A stretch of DNA of 64,000 nucleotides from Paenibacillus camelliae (GCF_023715345.1 NZ_JAMBNY010000002.1:310001-374000), one strand, 5' to 3'; shown: positions 45,480 through 55,695, numbered from the stretch's first letter. Made by a program: numbers and translations. Notes: generated from the letters alone by a model not told the origin.

Positions 45480-46391
45480 CTATTCATGCTTGAAGCCAAG
45501 ATCATTTAGCACTCTATCTTGGTTACGCCAATCTTTCTTTACCTTCACCCACAGCTCAAGGAATACTTTAGAGCCAAGAAGATTTTCGATATCAATGCGT
45601 GCTGTTTTACCTACCTCTTTTAGCAGGGCACCGCGCTTACCGATAATGATCCCTTTCTGAGAATCACGCTCTACAAAAACGACAGCACCTATATAGACTA
45701 CTCCGTTATCCTGTACGCGCATATCCTCAATCTGCACTGCAATAGAATGTGGAATTTCCTCACGCGTTAGGTGTAGGATTTTTTCTCGAATTAGCTCCGC
45801 ACATACAAATTGCTCAGGATGATCCGTTACTTGATCGGCTGGATAATACTGCGGTCCTTCAGGCAAGTACTTGCTAATCTGTTCAAGCAGCGTTGTAACA
45901 TTATTCCCATTCATAGCAGAGATCGGTACTACCTCAGCAAATGGATATAGATCCTTATATTGAACAATTTTATTCAGCACAGCCTCCGGATCGATTTTGT
46001 CAATTTTGTTGACAACTAGAAACACAGGAGTTTTCACACGTCCAAGCTGTTCGATAATATAACGATCACCTCCGCCAATATCCTCGGAACCATCGATTAG
46101 AAATAGAACAGCTTCAACCTCCTTCAATGCACTTTCGGCAGACTTCATCATATAGTTGCCAAGCTTGGAATTGGGCTTATGTATACCTGGTGTATCAAGA
46201 AAAACAATTTGAATATTGTCCCCAGTGTATACACCGTGAATTTTATTACGTGTGGTTTGCGGCTTGTCCGACATAATAGCAATTTTTTGACCGATCAAAT
46301 GATTCATCAATGTTGATTTACCAACATTAGGTCTACCGATAATGGCCACAAACCCTGAGCGGAATTTGTTGCTTTGTTCTTGCTGACTCAT
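45480..46391 (-). CDS. era: GTPase Era
   Basis: Ribosome-assembly GTPase acting on 16S rRNA in the 30S subunit. G motifs are GRPNVGKST (G1), DTPG (G3) and NKID (G4); the C-terminal KH domain has the [11 protein letters not shown] loop. It overlaps the cdd stop at ATGA, so translation is coupled. 303 residues, normal. Confidence 0.97.
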   Translation of the reverse strand: MSQQEQSNKFRSGFVAIIGRPNVGKSTLMNHLIGQKIAIMSDKPQTTRNKIHGVYTGDNIQIVFLDTPGIHKPNSKLGNYMMKSAESALKEVEAVLFLIDGSEDIGGGDRYIIEQLGRVKTPVFLVVNKIDKIDPEAVLNKIVQYKDLYPFAEVVPISAMNGNNVTTLLEQISKYLPEGPQYYPADQVTDHPEQFVCAELIREKILHLTREEIPHSIAVQIEDMRVQDNGVVYIGAVVFVERDSQKGIIIGKRGALLKEVGKTARIDIENLLGSKVFLELWVKVKKDWRNQDRVLNDLGFKHE

Positions 46392-46816
46392 TGTTGTTCC
46401 TCCTTCTGTAGCGACGCTGGTGTGAAGGCGCCGGGTAGTAGCTCAGCTACTGTCATAATATGATAATCACCTGTTGTATTTCCCATAATTACTTTTGTCT
46501 CTGGTGAGCATAATTCTACAAGCACCTGTCGGCAAACACCGCATGGTGCGATTGGATCTGACGTGTGTCCAATTACAGCAATTGCTGGAAAGCTGCCTGG
46601 TTTAGCACCTTGCGCAATGGCACTAAACATAGCCGTTCGCTCCGCACAATTTGTTGGTCCATACGCTGCGTTCTCTATGTTACAGCCAACGTAGATATCC
46701 CCAGATTCATGAAGCAGAGCAGCACCTACTCGAAACTGTGAATACGGTACATAAGCATTCGTCATAGCTTCTCTCGCTTTATCTAATAATCGTATATGTA
46801 GCTCCTCTATGACCAT
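46388..46816 (-). CDS. cdd: Cytidine deaminase
   Basis: Deaminates cytidine and deoxycytidine in pyrimidine salvage. The catalytic zinc ligands and acid are in NCAERTA (Cys and Glu) and PCGVCRQ (two Cys), the tetrameric short form of 142 residues. AAGGAGG precedes the ATG closely. The order dgkA-cdd-era matches B. subtilis. Confidence 0.96.
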   Translation of the reverse strand: MVIEELHIRLLDKAREAMTNAYVPYSQFRVGAALLHESGDIYVGCNIENAAYGPTNCAERTAMFSAIAQGAKPGSFPAIAVIGHTSDPIAPCGVCRQVLVELCSPETKVIMGNTTGDYHIMTVAELLPGAFTPASLQKEEQQ

Positions 46817-46858
46817 TCCCTCCTTCTTTTGACTGATATGAACATGTGTATCTAATTT

Positions 46859-47215
46859 TTATAATAAGCTGTACAGCTTCGGTAAAAATATTAGAAGTCC
46901 AATGAGAACGGCACCAATCGACATAACGAGAACCGCACCAGCAGCAGTATCCTTTGCGAGCTTAGCTAGCGGGTGACGCTTCGTTCCGTGCATATCAACT
47001 GCAGCTTCAATGGCAGTATTGATAAGTTCTAAGCTAATGACTGCACAGATGACGATGATCACGATCATCCATTCCATCCTAGTAAGTGAAACGATGGCAC
47101 CTAGTATAAATACTAATAGTGCCACCGCTACATGGATTTTTATATTTCGTTGTGTACGAAAACCGCTCCAAATGCCGGCAAACGCATAGCCAAAGCTTTT
47201 AAGCAGCTTTTTCAT
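46859..47215 (-). CDS. dgkA: Undecaprenol/diacylglycerol kinase
   Basis: A 118-residue integral membrane kinase with three helices. The family signature ELINTAIEAAVD holds the catalytic Glu and the metal-binding acidic residues. The Gram-positive members mainly phosphorylate undecaprenol for cell-wall lipid recycling. Its ATG overlaps the ybeY stop at TAATG. Confidence 0.93.
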   Translation of the reverse strand: MKKLLKSFGYAFAGIWSGFRTQRNIKIHVAVALLVFILGAIVSLTRMEWMIVIIVICAVISLELINTAIEAAVDMHGTKRHPLAKLAKDTAAGAVLVMSIGAVLIGLLIFLPKLYSLL

Positions 47216-47712
47216 TAGCGTGTCAAGCCTACCTGCTGCAGCACAGCTTCCTGCTTAGCTGTCATCTCAGCTTCAGTTTCCTCGTCTTGATGATCATATC
47301 CCAGCAAGTGAAGAAAGCCATGAACAAAGAGAAAGCCGATCTCCCTTTCGAGGCTGTGCCCATATTCCTGACGCTGCTCCTCGGCACGCTCAACGGATAT
47401 GATAATATCACCCAGCATTCCAGAGATCGGATCAACCTCATCCTCGCTATCAACCTCAAATATAATGTCCAGCTCATCCACACCATCATCATTCATCGCA
47501 AAAGACAATACATCAGTAGGTCGATCGATTCCACGGTATGTTTTGTTCAACTCGTGAATTTCTTCATTGTCGGTAAATGTAAGGGTCACTTCTCCTGAGG
47601 TTAGCCCTTCGTTTTTAGCAGCAAGCTGCAATATCTCATTAAGCATAGCGATCCAGTTCTCTGGAATATCAAATTTGCTTTGGTTATTGTTCCAATCAAG
47701 TACTAGACTCAT
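47215..47712 (-). CDS. ybeY: YbeY endoribonuclease
   Basis: A zinc-dependent endoribonuclease of rRNA maturation and ribosome quality control. The metal motif is HGFLHLLGYDH, and NKTYRGIDRPTDVLSFAMND is also diagnostic. The likely start is ATG 47712 with AAGGAG upstream (165 residues); a frame extending to 47763 overlaps yqfF and lacks support. Confidence 0.95.
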   Translation of the reverse strand: MSLVLDWNNNQSKFDIPENWIAMLNEILQLAAKNEGLTSGEVTLTFTDNEEIHELNKTYRGIDRPTDVLSFAMNDDGVDELDIIFEVDSEDEVDPISGMLGDIIISVERAEEQRQEYGHSLEREIGFLFVHGFLHLLGYDHQDEETEAEMTAKQEAVLQQVGLTR

Positions 47713-47713
47713 G

Positions 47714-49975
47714 TCATGACTCCTTATCATTATCTTTTGCTTTGGTGTCTTCAGGGTATTCAATGCGTGAATGGAAAATCCCCATTAAGCTTTCTTTGAG
47801 TGATTGTGCGATTTTATCCAGCTCTTTCATCGTTAGATCGCATTCATTATATTGATTGTCATCCACTCTGCTTTTAATAATTTTGTGGATCATATCCTCC
47901 ACTTGATTAATGGTAGGATTGCGAAGACTTCTTACTGCAGCTTCAATACAATCGGCTATACCGACAACCGCTGCTTCCTTCGATTGAGCTTTAGGCCCAG
48001 GATATCTAAAATCATCCTCTGTAAAGTCAGGCTCCACACCTGCTTCTTCAGCCTGCTTAAGTGCCTTGTAATAGAAAAACTTCAACGACGTTGTGCCATG
48101 ATGCTGTTCAGCAATATCTCTAAGCGGCTTTGGAATATTGTAAGCCTTCAGCATGTCGGCACCATCCTTCGCGTGCGCAACGATAATCGATTTGCTAAGC
48201 ATCGGATCAATCGTATCGTGAGGATTTTCCATATTGTTTTGATTCTCTATAAAGTAGCTTGGCCGCTTCGTTTTCCCGATATCATGGTAAAACGCACCAA
48301 CACGGCAGAGCAGTCCATTCGCCCCGATCGCTTCCGCAGCTGCTTCTGCCAAATTACCAACCATCACGCTATGATGGTACGTACCTGGTGTTTCCGTAAG
48401 CAGCTTGCGTAATAACGGATGATTGGGACTCGACAGCTCAACGAGCTTAAGGGCTGACAATATGCCAAAAGAAACCTCGAAGAATGGCATAATACCGATC
48501 ACAAGCACGGACGTTAGTAAGCCACCGCCAAATGCTAGTCCAATGGAGTACATTAACGGCATCCGTTCTAGCTGCTCCATCATTAAGTATAGCGTGAGCA
48601 CGCTTAACGAGCCGATAATACTGACCATAATGCCGGCCTTCAATATAGCTGAACGCTGTGACGCATGCTTGATCGAATAAATAGCAGCTAACGATATGAC
48701 CGTAATATAAAAACCAAACTTGTAATCGAATAAGCCTGTGCTTGAACTATTTAATATAATGGCCCCACCAATACTGGAGATAAAGGTAGAAGCCAATGCC
48801 AAATGCTCATCAATTAACAGCGTAATTAGCATCGCACCTAATGCTGCAGGTACTAAAAATCCAGCGATATTGTTTGTTTCACTCTGAATGAGTGCAATGA
48901 TTTGCATAATACCTAAATTCAGTAGTGTAATAAGTAACAGCATAAACAGCTGGGAATTGCTATACTTCACATGCTGTTGATGTGTTCCTATCTTTTGCGT
49001 AAAGTAAATGTACAAAAATGTTGCAATCAATAGCGCTACAAGAAAAACGCCGAGCTTTGCCCAATTATGCTCTGTATCCTGCAGAAGATTAGCTTCCACA
49101 AGAAGATTATATGTATCCGGAGTAATGGTTTCGCCCCGCTTAACGATCACTTCATTCTCCTTATAAATGATCGGTTGCGTATTAAGGCGTGCTTCCTCAC
49201 GTGCTTCATCCGTAGCTGTTCGATCTAAAAATTTGTTAGGCGTTATGGAAAACCTAGCAATTTCAGATACAATTTCCCTTGCCGTACGATTTGAAATCGA
49301 GCTTAAATTAACTAGCTCAGCAACCTGCATACGTGCTGTTTCTGCGTCTCGCAGCTCCTCTATCGTTAGCTTGCGAACGATTTCTTTAGCTACTAGACGC
49401 ATTTCTATAAGCTCCTCTTGCGTTAGCTTAGGGAGCTTATAGAAGGTTTCCTCAGGAATGGTGTACTTTTGTTCAGCAGTTAATCTCTGCATTTCCTCTA
49501 GGAGCAGTTCGTTATATGTCTCGTTTGCAAGGCTTGTCTCCACAAAACTAGCAATATGCTTATCGTAGCGACTAGGAATTTCTGTACGATAAATATCGAT
49601 CTTATTTTGCTCTGTCACTTGATCATCAGCATTTAAGCCTTCGATTCGCAAAAATATCGATTCGACAAGCTGTACATTACGCAACCCGACATTCGAATAA
49701 ATATCTTCGATTGCGTTAGCGGCCTGTTCTTCAGCCGCTCTCGTCGCCTTCTCGTCACGAATTTGCGTTGGTGCCTTAATATCTTTATCGCTGATTGAAT
49801 TTTCAGTAATGTTGTACGTTTCAGGGATGATGTGCGGTGCTAAGTTTAAGTAGAACAGAATGACGAATAGCGCCATGAACACCCATTTCATAGCCTTACT
49901 CTGTCTCCAGCCTGTGGCTGCCACTAAGAGGCGTGATTTGTTTTGCTCCTGGTCACTCTTCGTTGTCTTAGACAT
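47714..49975 (-). CDS. yqfF: YqfF/PgpH, 7TMR-HD phosphodiesterase
   Basis: A 753-residue membrane protein: one N-terminal helix, an extracellular domain (about 55-300), seven membrane helices, then a cytoplasmic HD domain with HHSVMVGN, AFYHDIGKTKRP and EQHHGTT. Listeria PgpH of this family hydrolyses c-di-AMP, and the same role is likely here. The ATG at 49975 is preferred (AAGGAT upstream); an ATG at 49984 is also in frame. It lies between phoH and ybeY as in B. subtilis. Confidence 0.93.
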   Translation of the reverse strand: MSKTTKSDQEQNKSRLLVAATGWRQSKAMKWVFMALFVILFYLNLAPHIIPETYNITENSISDKDIKAPTQIRDEKATRAAEEQAANAIEDIYSNVGLRNVQLVESIFLRIEGLNADDQVTEQNKIDIYRTEIPSRYDKHIASFVETSLANETYNELLLEEMQRLTAEQKYTIPEETFYKLPKLTQEELIEMRLVAKEIVRKLTIEELRDAETARMQVAELVNLSSISNRTAREIVSEIARFSITPNKFLDRTATDEAREEARLNTQPIIYKENEVIVKRGETITPDTYNLLVEANLLQDTEHNWAKLGVFLVALLIATFLYIYFTQKIGTHQQHVKYSNSQLFMLLLITLLNLGIMQIIALIQSETNNIAGFLVPAALGAMLITLLIDEHLALASTFISSIGGAIILNSSSTGLFDYKFGFYITVISLAAIYSIKHASQRSAILKAGIMVSIIGSLSVLTLYLMMEQLERMPLMYSIGLAFGGGLLTSVLVIGIMPFFEVSFGILSALKLVELSSPNHPLLRKLLTETPGTYHHSVMVGNLAEAAAEAIGANGLLCRVGAFYHDIGKTKRPSYFIENQNNMENPHDTIDPMLSKSIIVAHAKDGADMLKAYNIPKPLRDIAEQHHGTTSLKFFYYKALKQAEEAGVEPDFTEDDFRYPGPKAQSKEAAVVGIADCIEAAVRSLRNPTINQVEDMIHKIIKSRVDDNQYNECDLTMKELDKIAQSLKESLMGIFHSRIEYPEDTKAKDNDKES

Positions 49976-50004
49976 CGCTATCAATCCTTTCTTGGTTCGT
50001 TGAG

Positions 50005-50979
50005 CTATGCTCTTGATTCCACATCACGATCATAAGCCATGATGATTTTTTGGACAAGGGAATGGCGTACGACATCCTGCTCTGAAAAGATCATCATTCC
50101 TATCTCATCAATCTCACTCAAAATACGTTTAGCTTCAATTAATCCAGAGTTTTTACCTCGAGGTAAATCGATCTGAGTTACGTCACCTGTAATAACCATT
50201 TTGGATCCAAAGCCCAAACGTGTTAAAAACATTTTCATTTGCTCTGGCGTCGTATTTTGTGCCTCATCCAATATGATAAACGCATCGTCCAGTGTTCTGC
50301 CACGCATATAAGCAAGTGGGGCAATTTCAATGATGCCTCTTTCAATTGCTTTAACCGTTTGCTCTGCACCAAGCACATCATGAAGCGCATCGTATAACGG
50401 TCTCAAGTAAGGGTCTACCTTCTCTTGTAAATCTCCCGGTAAAAACCCTAGGTTTTCTCCAGCTTCGACAGCTGGCCGCGTTAATATAATACGTTTGACT
50501 AAGTTTTCTTTCAACGCCGTTACAGCAAGCACAACGGCTAGATAGGTTTTACCTGTACCCGCTGGTCCAATTCCAAATACGATATCTTGTTTACGAATGA
50601 GCTTAACATAGTGACGCTGCCCAATCGTTTTAACTAATATCTTCTTTCCACGATAGGTCGTAGCAATAGGCTTTTTGAATAGGTCCAGCAGCTCTTCAGC
50701 TTGCATCTTCAGCGCAAGATCAAGAGCATACGTAATATCGCGTTCAGAAGGTGTATAGCCTTCTCGAACAAGCTGCAGCAATACCTCATACAGCTGCTCT
50801 AAGGAATCGACCTGCTGAGCTGGTCCGCTAATTGTAATTTCTGCATCTCGTGAGCTGACCTTTGCATCAACTCTCTCTTCAATTATACGTAAAAACTTAT
50901 CTTGTGGTCCAAAAACTGCTAAAGCTTCAGCTGTATTTAGGACTGGAATCTTTACTGTTTTCAATTCATTCTGCAACAA
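50005..50979 (-). CDS. phoH: PhoH-like ATPase
   Basis: A predicted ATPase of RNA metabolism, 324 residues. An N-terminal KH-like segment is followed by Walker A FGIGPAGTGKTYLA and Walker B AFIILDEAQNTTP, with the segment MFLTRLGFGSKMVITGD. It begins at TTG 50979 with GGGAG 8 bases ahead, 3 bases after the yqfD stop. YqfD-PhoH order is conserved in Bacillales. Confidence 0.94.
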   Translation of the reverse strand: MLQNELKTVKIPVLNTAEALAVFGPQDKFLRIIEERVDAKVSSRDAEITISGPAQQVDSLEQLYEVLLQLVREGYTPSERDITYALDLALKMQAEELLDLFKKPIATTYRGKKILVKTIGQRHYVKLIRKQDIVFGIGPAGTGKTYLAVVLAVTALKENLVKRIILTRPAVEAGENLGFLPGDLQEKVDPYLRPLYDALHDVLGAEQTVKAIERGIIEIAPLAYMRGRTLDDAFIILDEAQNTTPEQMKMFLTRLGFGSKMVITGDVTQIDLPRGKNSGLIEAKRILSEIDEIGMMIFSEQDVVRHSLVQKIIMAYDRDVESRA

Positions 50980-50982
50980 TAC

Positions 50983-52176
50983 TCAATCTCCCTGCATATG
51001 GACTATTGGTTGTTCCTTCGTAATCGACTGGTTTACTTCGTAAAGAACTTTCATTATCACTTTACCATTCTCTGTCGCTTCATGCAAAACAATTTCACTA
51101 ACAATTTCAGCTTCTTCGCCCGCATGTGCCAAAATTCGTAGCCTTGCTTGCTGAAGACTCTCTTCTCTAGCTTGCTCTGTCGTCAACTCACGTTGCTCGA
51201 ATGCAGCTTCTTGTTCAAGCTCCTTCATCTTACCTATAGGCAAAGAGAAATTCCCGATCGTTAGCATATCCGTTGTCGTCACCGTTTCAGATTTTTCATA
51301 AGGCTCTTGATTAAAGCCACTAATCTGTAACGCACGATTTCCTAGGACGATATAGGAGCGTGACTGACGCTCTCCTGTAAGCACACGATATTTTTGTGTT
51401 AACGGCGCACTCACCTCGTATTCATACCATACTAAACCTTTCACTGTACCTTTCGCCACAACGATGTCAGAGTGAGCCTCACTTCCAATTATACCTGAAA
51501 TGAGCATATCACCTTTCTTCACTCGATTATTTTTACGTACAAGAGGCTTTCCTTGCTCGGCAATAATGTAAGTGATCACTGCATCGTTTGATGCAACTAG
51601 ATGTCTTGGACTGTTGAGCTCCCTCGCATCGGGATTTGTCGACTCTACAACCTGAATATTAACTTTCGTACCAACCTTTTCAACTCCAATCCAAGTTGTA
51701 CCTGGAATCGAATTTACAAGTTTTTTGGACAGCACATCCGTATCCTGAAGCCTGAAGGACCATTGATAGCGGTACAGACCTTCTGTTTTTGCAGCAGCTA
51801 AGATGACATCATTCGGAATTCGTTTATTGCCTGCGATGTCGATAGACCAAACAAGTGACGACAGTAAAAAGATGACCGTAAAAAATATTCCAATGCCTAT
51901 CGTAAACCATAGTCTTTTCTCCATGATCGACAGCAGAAATGGAAAGCCTTTTTTACTCATCACCTTTATCTTACCACCAGAGGCTCGTACATATTTTCGG
52001 AGTAAAAAATACTGCTCAACACTAATTTCAAAACGCACGCATTGTGAGCCTGACCAGCGGATATTAAACAATTCAAGCTTGTCTACTGTAGCTTGGTTGA
52101 GAAACTGAGCGATTTGACCGCCCCGCAGCTCAACCTCAACCGTACCTTTTAACCATTCCATAAACGATTGACGCAT
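50983..52176 (-). CDS. yqfD: Sporulation protein YqfD
   Basis: A 397-residue protein of the YqfD family, required for sporulation stages in Bacillus (mother-cell expressed). It has one membrane helix near residues 92-112 (IGIGIFFTVIFLLSSLVW), a beta-rich extracytoplasmic domain and a C-terminal Glu-rich helix. It shares the transcript with yqfC behind a SigE-like promoter. Confidence 0.93.
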   Translation of the reverse strand: MRQSFMEWLKGTVEVELRGGQIAQFLNQATVDKLELFNIRWSGSQCVRFEISVEQYFLLRKYVRASGGKIKVMSKKGFPFLLSIMEKRLWFTIGIGIFFTVIFLLSSLVWSIDIAGNKRIPNDVILAAAKTEGLYRYQWSFRLQDTDVLSKKLVNSIPGTTWIGVEKVGTKVNIQVVESTNPDARELNSPRHLVASNDAVITYIIAEQGKPLVRKNNRVKKGDMLISGIIGSEAHSDIVVAKGTVKGLVWYEYEVSAPLTQKYRVLTGERQSRSYIVLGNRALQISGFNQEPYEKSETVTTTDMLTIGNFSLPIGKMKELEQEAAFEQRELTTEQAREESLQQARLRILAHAGEEAEIVSEIVLHEATENGKVIMKVLYEVNQSITKEQPIVHMQGD

Positions 52177-52197
52177 AACAATTCCTCCTCTAACATT

Positions 52198-52476
52198 TTA
52201 AGGAAACAGCTCTATACCTGTAATAATTCCTTCAACAAATACCTCATCCGTCCATATCGTTCGAATAATGAGCTCACGGCCACGTACCTCAAGCTCTCCC
52301 TTGCTAAGCGATAATCGAAGCACCTCTTCTGTAAAGTTAATAACACCACGATGATTCTCAATATATAACTGGCGATCGCCAATCAGCGTTAATCTTGGCA
52401 ATTCAAATACAACATCCTGCGGCATATCAAGCCAGGACGCCGTCAGCTTGTGAAGTTTGCGTTTCATACGACCCAT
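52198..52476 (-). CDS. yqfC: Sporulation protein YqfC
   Basis: A 92-residue protein with the YqfC hallmarks WLDMPQDVVFELPRLTLIGD and NHRGVINFTEEVLRLS. It is linked to yqfD throughout spore-formers and thought to act with it. GGGGAG lies 9 bases before the ATG. A SigE-like promoter is at 52534-52562. Confidence 0.92.
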   Translation of the reverse strand: MGRMKRKLHKLTASWLDMPQDVVFELPRLTLIGDRQLYIENHRGVINFTEEVLRLSLSKGELEVRGRELIIRTIWTDEVFVEGIITGIELFP

Positions 52477-52533
52477 TGATGTTAGCTCCCCTTTCCAAAA
52501 CCAGTGACATCCATGCCGCTTCCATACTCTATC

Positions 52534-52562
52534 AACGTATGCGCTAAATTAGCCAATTATGA
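52534..52562 (-). promoter_or_regulatory. SigE-like promoter of yqfC-yqfD
   Basis: On the minus strand, -35 TCATAAT (52556-52562), 14 bases, -10 CATACGTT (52534-52541). Against the Bacillus SigE pattern KMATATT-N14/15-CATACAHT this has six of seven and seven of eight matches. Confidence 0.6.
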
Positions 52563-52632
52563 GAAAATCAAAGCAACTCCGAGTGAATGCCAATTGTGCA
52601 GCATACAATCTAATTGAAAATAAAAATACGAC

Positions 52633-52677
52633 AAAAAAATACAATGCCAAGCTTCGATGCTTGGCATTGTATTTTTT
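52633..52677 (-). terminator. Terminator of the nfeD-floA operon
   Basis: AATACAATGCCAAGC and GCTTGGCATTGTATT pair over 15 bp with a 6-base loop and A/T runs on both sides. It separates the SigW-type operon from yqfC. Confidence 0.88.
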
Positions 52678-52703
52678 GATATATTTTGTTGTAGATTAGC
52701 GTT

Positions 52704-53186
52704 TTATCTACTGCGATATGGACGCTTCGCGCGCGGCTTTCCTAGAATTTCACTCCAGATAACCGCCTCGCGCAAATCCTTCGTTCCGAGCTGTGCGGAC
52801 TTTGCAGGCGCCTCCATCAGCTTCTGAGCCGCAGCGACACGCTGCTTGGCGAGCTCCTGCCTACGCTGCTGTTCTCGTTTAATATCCTCAAACGATCGCT
52901 CAGCAGTCTCAGGTGGATAGTTAACTCGCTCCACTTCTCGCTGCAATACTCGCTGCGGAGGCGTTGTCTGGATATGACCTGTGTCTGGTGCTGACTCTCT
53001 ATTGTAGGAAGTAGTCGGCTCTGTGTCGACCTCGTTATCATCCCACTGATTTGGCTGATCACCGCCGAATGTTGGCATTCCTGTTTGTTTTTTATTGCCG
53101 GAGAAGTTCCCCATAAACTTAAACAAAAAGAAAAGCACAACAACAACGACGTAAATATTGTCAAAAATAAGATCAAGGATACCCAT
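52704..53186 (-). CDS. Membrane-anchored protein at the yqfB position, unknown function
   Basis: A 160-residue protein: an N-terminal hydrophobic segment (LIFDNIYVVVVVLFFLFKFM), a disordered acidic/Thr/Pro middle, a charged helix (about residues 100-125, Arg/Gln/Glu-rich) and a C-terminal motif REAVIWSEILGKPRAKRPYR. Tethered coiled coil plus short linear motif suggests a scaffold or adaptor. It follows floA, within the same transcript, in place of B. subtilis yqfB, which is much shorter. Start 53186 has GGAGGTG upstream. Confidence 0.75.
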   Translation of the reverse strand: MGILDLIFDNIYVVVVVLFFLFKFMGNFSGNKKQTGMPTFGGDQPNQWDDNEVDTEPTTSYNRESAPDTGHIQTTPPQRVLQREVERVNYPPETAERSFEDIKREQQRRQELAKQRVAAAQKLMEAPAKSAQLGTKDLREAVIWSEILGKPRAKRPYRSR

Positions 53187-53244
53187 TAGGCTCACCTCCT
53201 ATCAGTATAGGATCATTGATCGATGATCATATCCGATATCGAGG

Positions 53245-54231
53245 TTATTTATTTGGATTTTGATCGTTTGGATCTCCGATTGATTCACGCATGGAAGTAT
53301 CAGCTTCAATATTCTTCATGTTCAAGTAATCTAGTACTCCAATTTTACCACTACGCAGTGCATCTGCCATAGCAAGTGGAACCTTAGATTCCGCTTCAAC
53401 AACGAGCGCTTCCATCTCAACGACTTTCGCTTTATTTTCCTGCTCCTTAGCTACAGCCATCGCACGACGCTCTTCCGCTTTCGCTTGAGCGATGTTTTTA
53501 TCTGCTTCTGCCTGCTCAGTTTGTAGATGTGCACCAATATTTTTACCAACATCAACGTCTGCAATATCGATTGACAGAATCTCGAATGCTGTACCAGCAT
53601 CCAATCCTTTTTCTAGTACTGTACGTGAAATATTATCTGGGTTCTCAAGAACATCCTTATGGGAAGTTGAGCTACCAACTGTTGATACAATCCCTTCCCC
53701 GATACGGGCAATGATCGTATCCTCACCGGCACCACCGACTAGACGATCCAAATTCGCACGTACAGTTACGCGTGCCATAACTTTTACTTCGATACCATCT
53801 TTTGCAACAGCAGAAACTGATGTTGTTTCAATAACTCGTGGGTTAACACTCATTTGCACCGCTTGTAGAACATCGCGTCCTGCAAGATCGATCGCAGCTG
53901 CACGTTCAAAAATCAATGGGATGTTCGCACGTTGAGCTGCAATAAGTGCGTTAACTACTCGGTCTACATTACCACCAGCTAAGTAATGCGTTTCCAGCTG
54001 ATTAATCGATACGCCAAGACCAGCTTTTGTTGCTTTAATCAACGGATTAACAATTCGACTAGGTGTTACACGACGAAGCTTCATCGCAAACAGTGTAATA
54101 ATTCCGATCTTTACCCCCGATGCTAATGCAGATATCCAAAGCATAACTGGGAAAAAGCTCAACAAAACAAAAAATACAATTACAGCTAGTATGATTACGG
54201 CAATCGTAACCAATTGAGGATCTAAAGCCAT
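53245..54231 (-). CDS. floA: Flotillin-like protein FloA
   Basis: A flotillin of functional membrane microdomains, 328 residues. An N-terminal membrane segment (about 5-45) is followed by an SPFH-like domain with [19 protein letters not shown] and [21 protein letters not shown] Glu/Ala-rich coiled coil (about 235-285) drives oligomerisation. It lies 12 bases after nfeD, the usual partner. Confidence 0.95.
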   Translation of the reverse strand: MALDPQLVTIAVIILAVIVFFVLLSFFPVMLWISALASGVKIGIITLFAMKLRRVTPSRIVNPLIKATKAGLGVSINQLETHYLAGGNVDRVVNALIAAQRANIPLIFERAAAIDLAGRDVLQAVQMSVNPRVIETTSVSAVAKDGIEVKVMARVTVRANLDRLVGGAGEDTIIARIGEGIVSTVGSSTSHKDVLENPDNISRTVLEKGLDAGTAFEILSIDIADVDVGKNIGAHLQTEQAEADKNIAQAKAEERRAMAVAKEQENKAKVVEMEALVVEAESKVPLAMADALRSGKIGVLDYLNMKNIEADTSMRESIGDPNDQNPNK

Positions 54232-54243
54232 AAAAAAACCTCC

Positions 54244-55638
54244 CTATTCTTTTTCATTTGATGATAGTTCTCTTACAACAACCCAAGTACCTTCAGCCTT
54301 TACAACAATGACAGGACGTTTGTTTTCAATAAATCCACCTTCTGTAACAACGTCTACACGCTGATTGTTAATTAGAGCAGTACCTGCTGGGCGAAGTGGT
54401 GTTACCGTAACGCCGTGCTGACCGACAAGCGATGTTTTCTGCTCTGCAGAAATAAAGCCCTCCTCGGTAGTCAGCTTCTCACGCAGCACAAATTTACTCC
54501 AGGTAGTTCTACCTTTTTTCGTGCGTGAAAAAATAATAATGACAACGGTGGCAATAACAAGCGCGATGATAATCGAGACTAAGCCAGTTTGCCAAGTTGG
54601 AGCAGCAAGTATAATGCCAGTAATAATGGCACCTCCTCCCAATATACCCAGTATACCAAACGCAGGGACAATCAATTCTAAAACGACTAATAAAATTCCG
54701 ACAATAAATAGTACAGCAGATTCCATACCAGCGAGCCCTCCTATATAGGAACCAAAGAAATATAGACCCATTGCTAGCACACCTAAAATACCAGGCAAAC
54801 CGAATCCAGGAACGAAAATTTCAATCCCTATTCCAGCAAGGCCGATAATTAGAAGTATGACAGAAACGACAGGATGTAGAATAAATTTAGATAACTGCTC
54901 TGCAAAGCTTATCTCTACTTCTATGAGATCTCGTTCACTATAACCAAGCCACGCTTTAACTTCTTCTAAGGTCGATGCTGTATGCTCAGAATAACCAATA
55001 CGCTCCGCATCTGATGCAGATAGTGCGAGCACATCTCCTACCGCTACAACCTTGCCAAGCGAGCTAGTAAGATCCACTTCAATTCTCGGATCAACCATTG
55101 CGATGGCAACGTTAGGATCACGTCCGTTCAGCTTGGCAGCTTCACTCATCTGATCAACCCAGAAGCTAATGATCTTCGGATTTTCAATCAGCTTACCCGA
55201 ACCATCTACTACGGCCGCGCTGCCCATCGTACTGCCTTCCTGCATTACAATTGTATCTGCATTCAGCGCAATATATGTACCAGCGGATACTGCCTTACCT
55301 TCAATAAATGCGGTTACTGGTATGGATGAAGCTCGAAGCAGCTCGCCAATATCAGCAGCCGAATCCGTTCTTCCGCCATATGTATTCAATGTCATAATAA
55401 TATGCTCTGCATGTGCCTCTTCCGCTTCACCCAATGCGCGTGTAAGATACTTTACCATTGCAGGGTCCACATCGCCTTTAAGCGCAATATGTACAACCGC
55501 TGGACCATATCCTTTTTGAGCTTCCTTGCTTTCAGCGAAAAGCGTCGTTGGCACTAAGATCATTATTGCGATAAGCAGAAACAAACTGACAAGCCTTCTC
55601 ATAACCGTAGCAAAATTCATCCTATCTGTCGATTTCAT
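54244..55638 (-). CDS. nfeD: NfeD-family protein with ClpP-class protease domain
   Basis: The long NfeD form (464 residues, YqeZ-like): a signal peptide, a ClpP-like serine protease domain with a Ser in GKAVSAGTYIALNAD, four to five membrane helices (about 265-390) and a C-terminal OB fold. NfeD proteins work with stomatin/flotillin partners, here FloA. AAAGGAGG lies 9 bases before the ATG at 55638. A SigW-type promoter is at 55670-55695. Confidence 0.93.
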   Translation of the reverse strand: MKSTDRMNFATVMRRLVSLFLLIAIMILVPTTLFAESKEAQKGYGPAVVHIALKGDVDPAMVKYLTRALGEAEEAHAEHIIMTLNTYGGRTDSAADIGELLRASSIPVTAFIEGKAVSAGTYIALNADTIVMQEGSTMGSAAVVDGSGKLIENPKIISFWVDQMSEAAKLNGRDPNVAIAMVDPRIEVDLTSSLGKVVAVGDVLALSASDAERIGYSEHTASTLEEVKAWLGYSERDLIEVEISFAEQLSKFILHPVVSVILLIIGLAGIGIEIFVPGFGLPGILGVLAMGLYFFGSYIGGLAGMESAVLFIVGILLVVLELIVPAFGILGILGGGAIITGIILAAPTWQTGLVSIIIALVIATVVIIIFSRTKKGRTTWSKFVLREKLTTEEGFISAEQKTSLVGQHGVTVTPLRPAGTALINNQRVDVVTEGGFIENKRPVIVVKAEGTWVVVRELSSNEKE

Positions 55639-55669
55639 ATTTTTCCGCCTCCTTTCTGCTTTACTATTA

Positions 55670-55695
55670 TACGTATGTGATAACGGGCTGTTTCA
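55670..55695 (-). promoter_or_regulatory. SigW-type promoter of nfeD-floA
   Basis: On the minus strand TGAAAC (55690-55695), 16 bases, CGTA (55670-55673): an exact match to the ECF SigW pattern. The B. subtilis yqeZ-floA operon is SigW-dependent, which supports the assignment. Confidence 0.8.

Noticed and set aside
49167..49442. Plus-strand open frame within yqfF
   Set aside because: Shadow of the yqfF coding sequence, like many antisense frames in this block.
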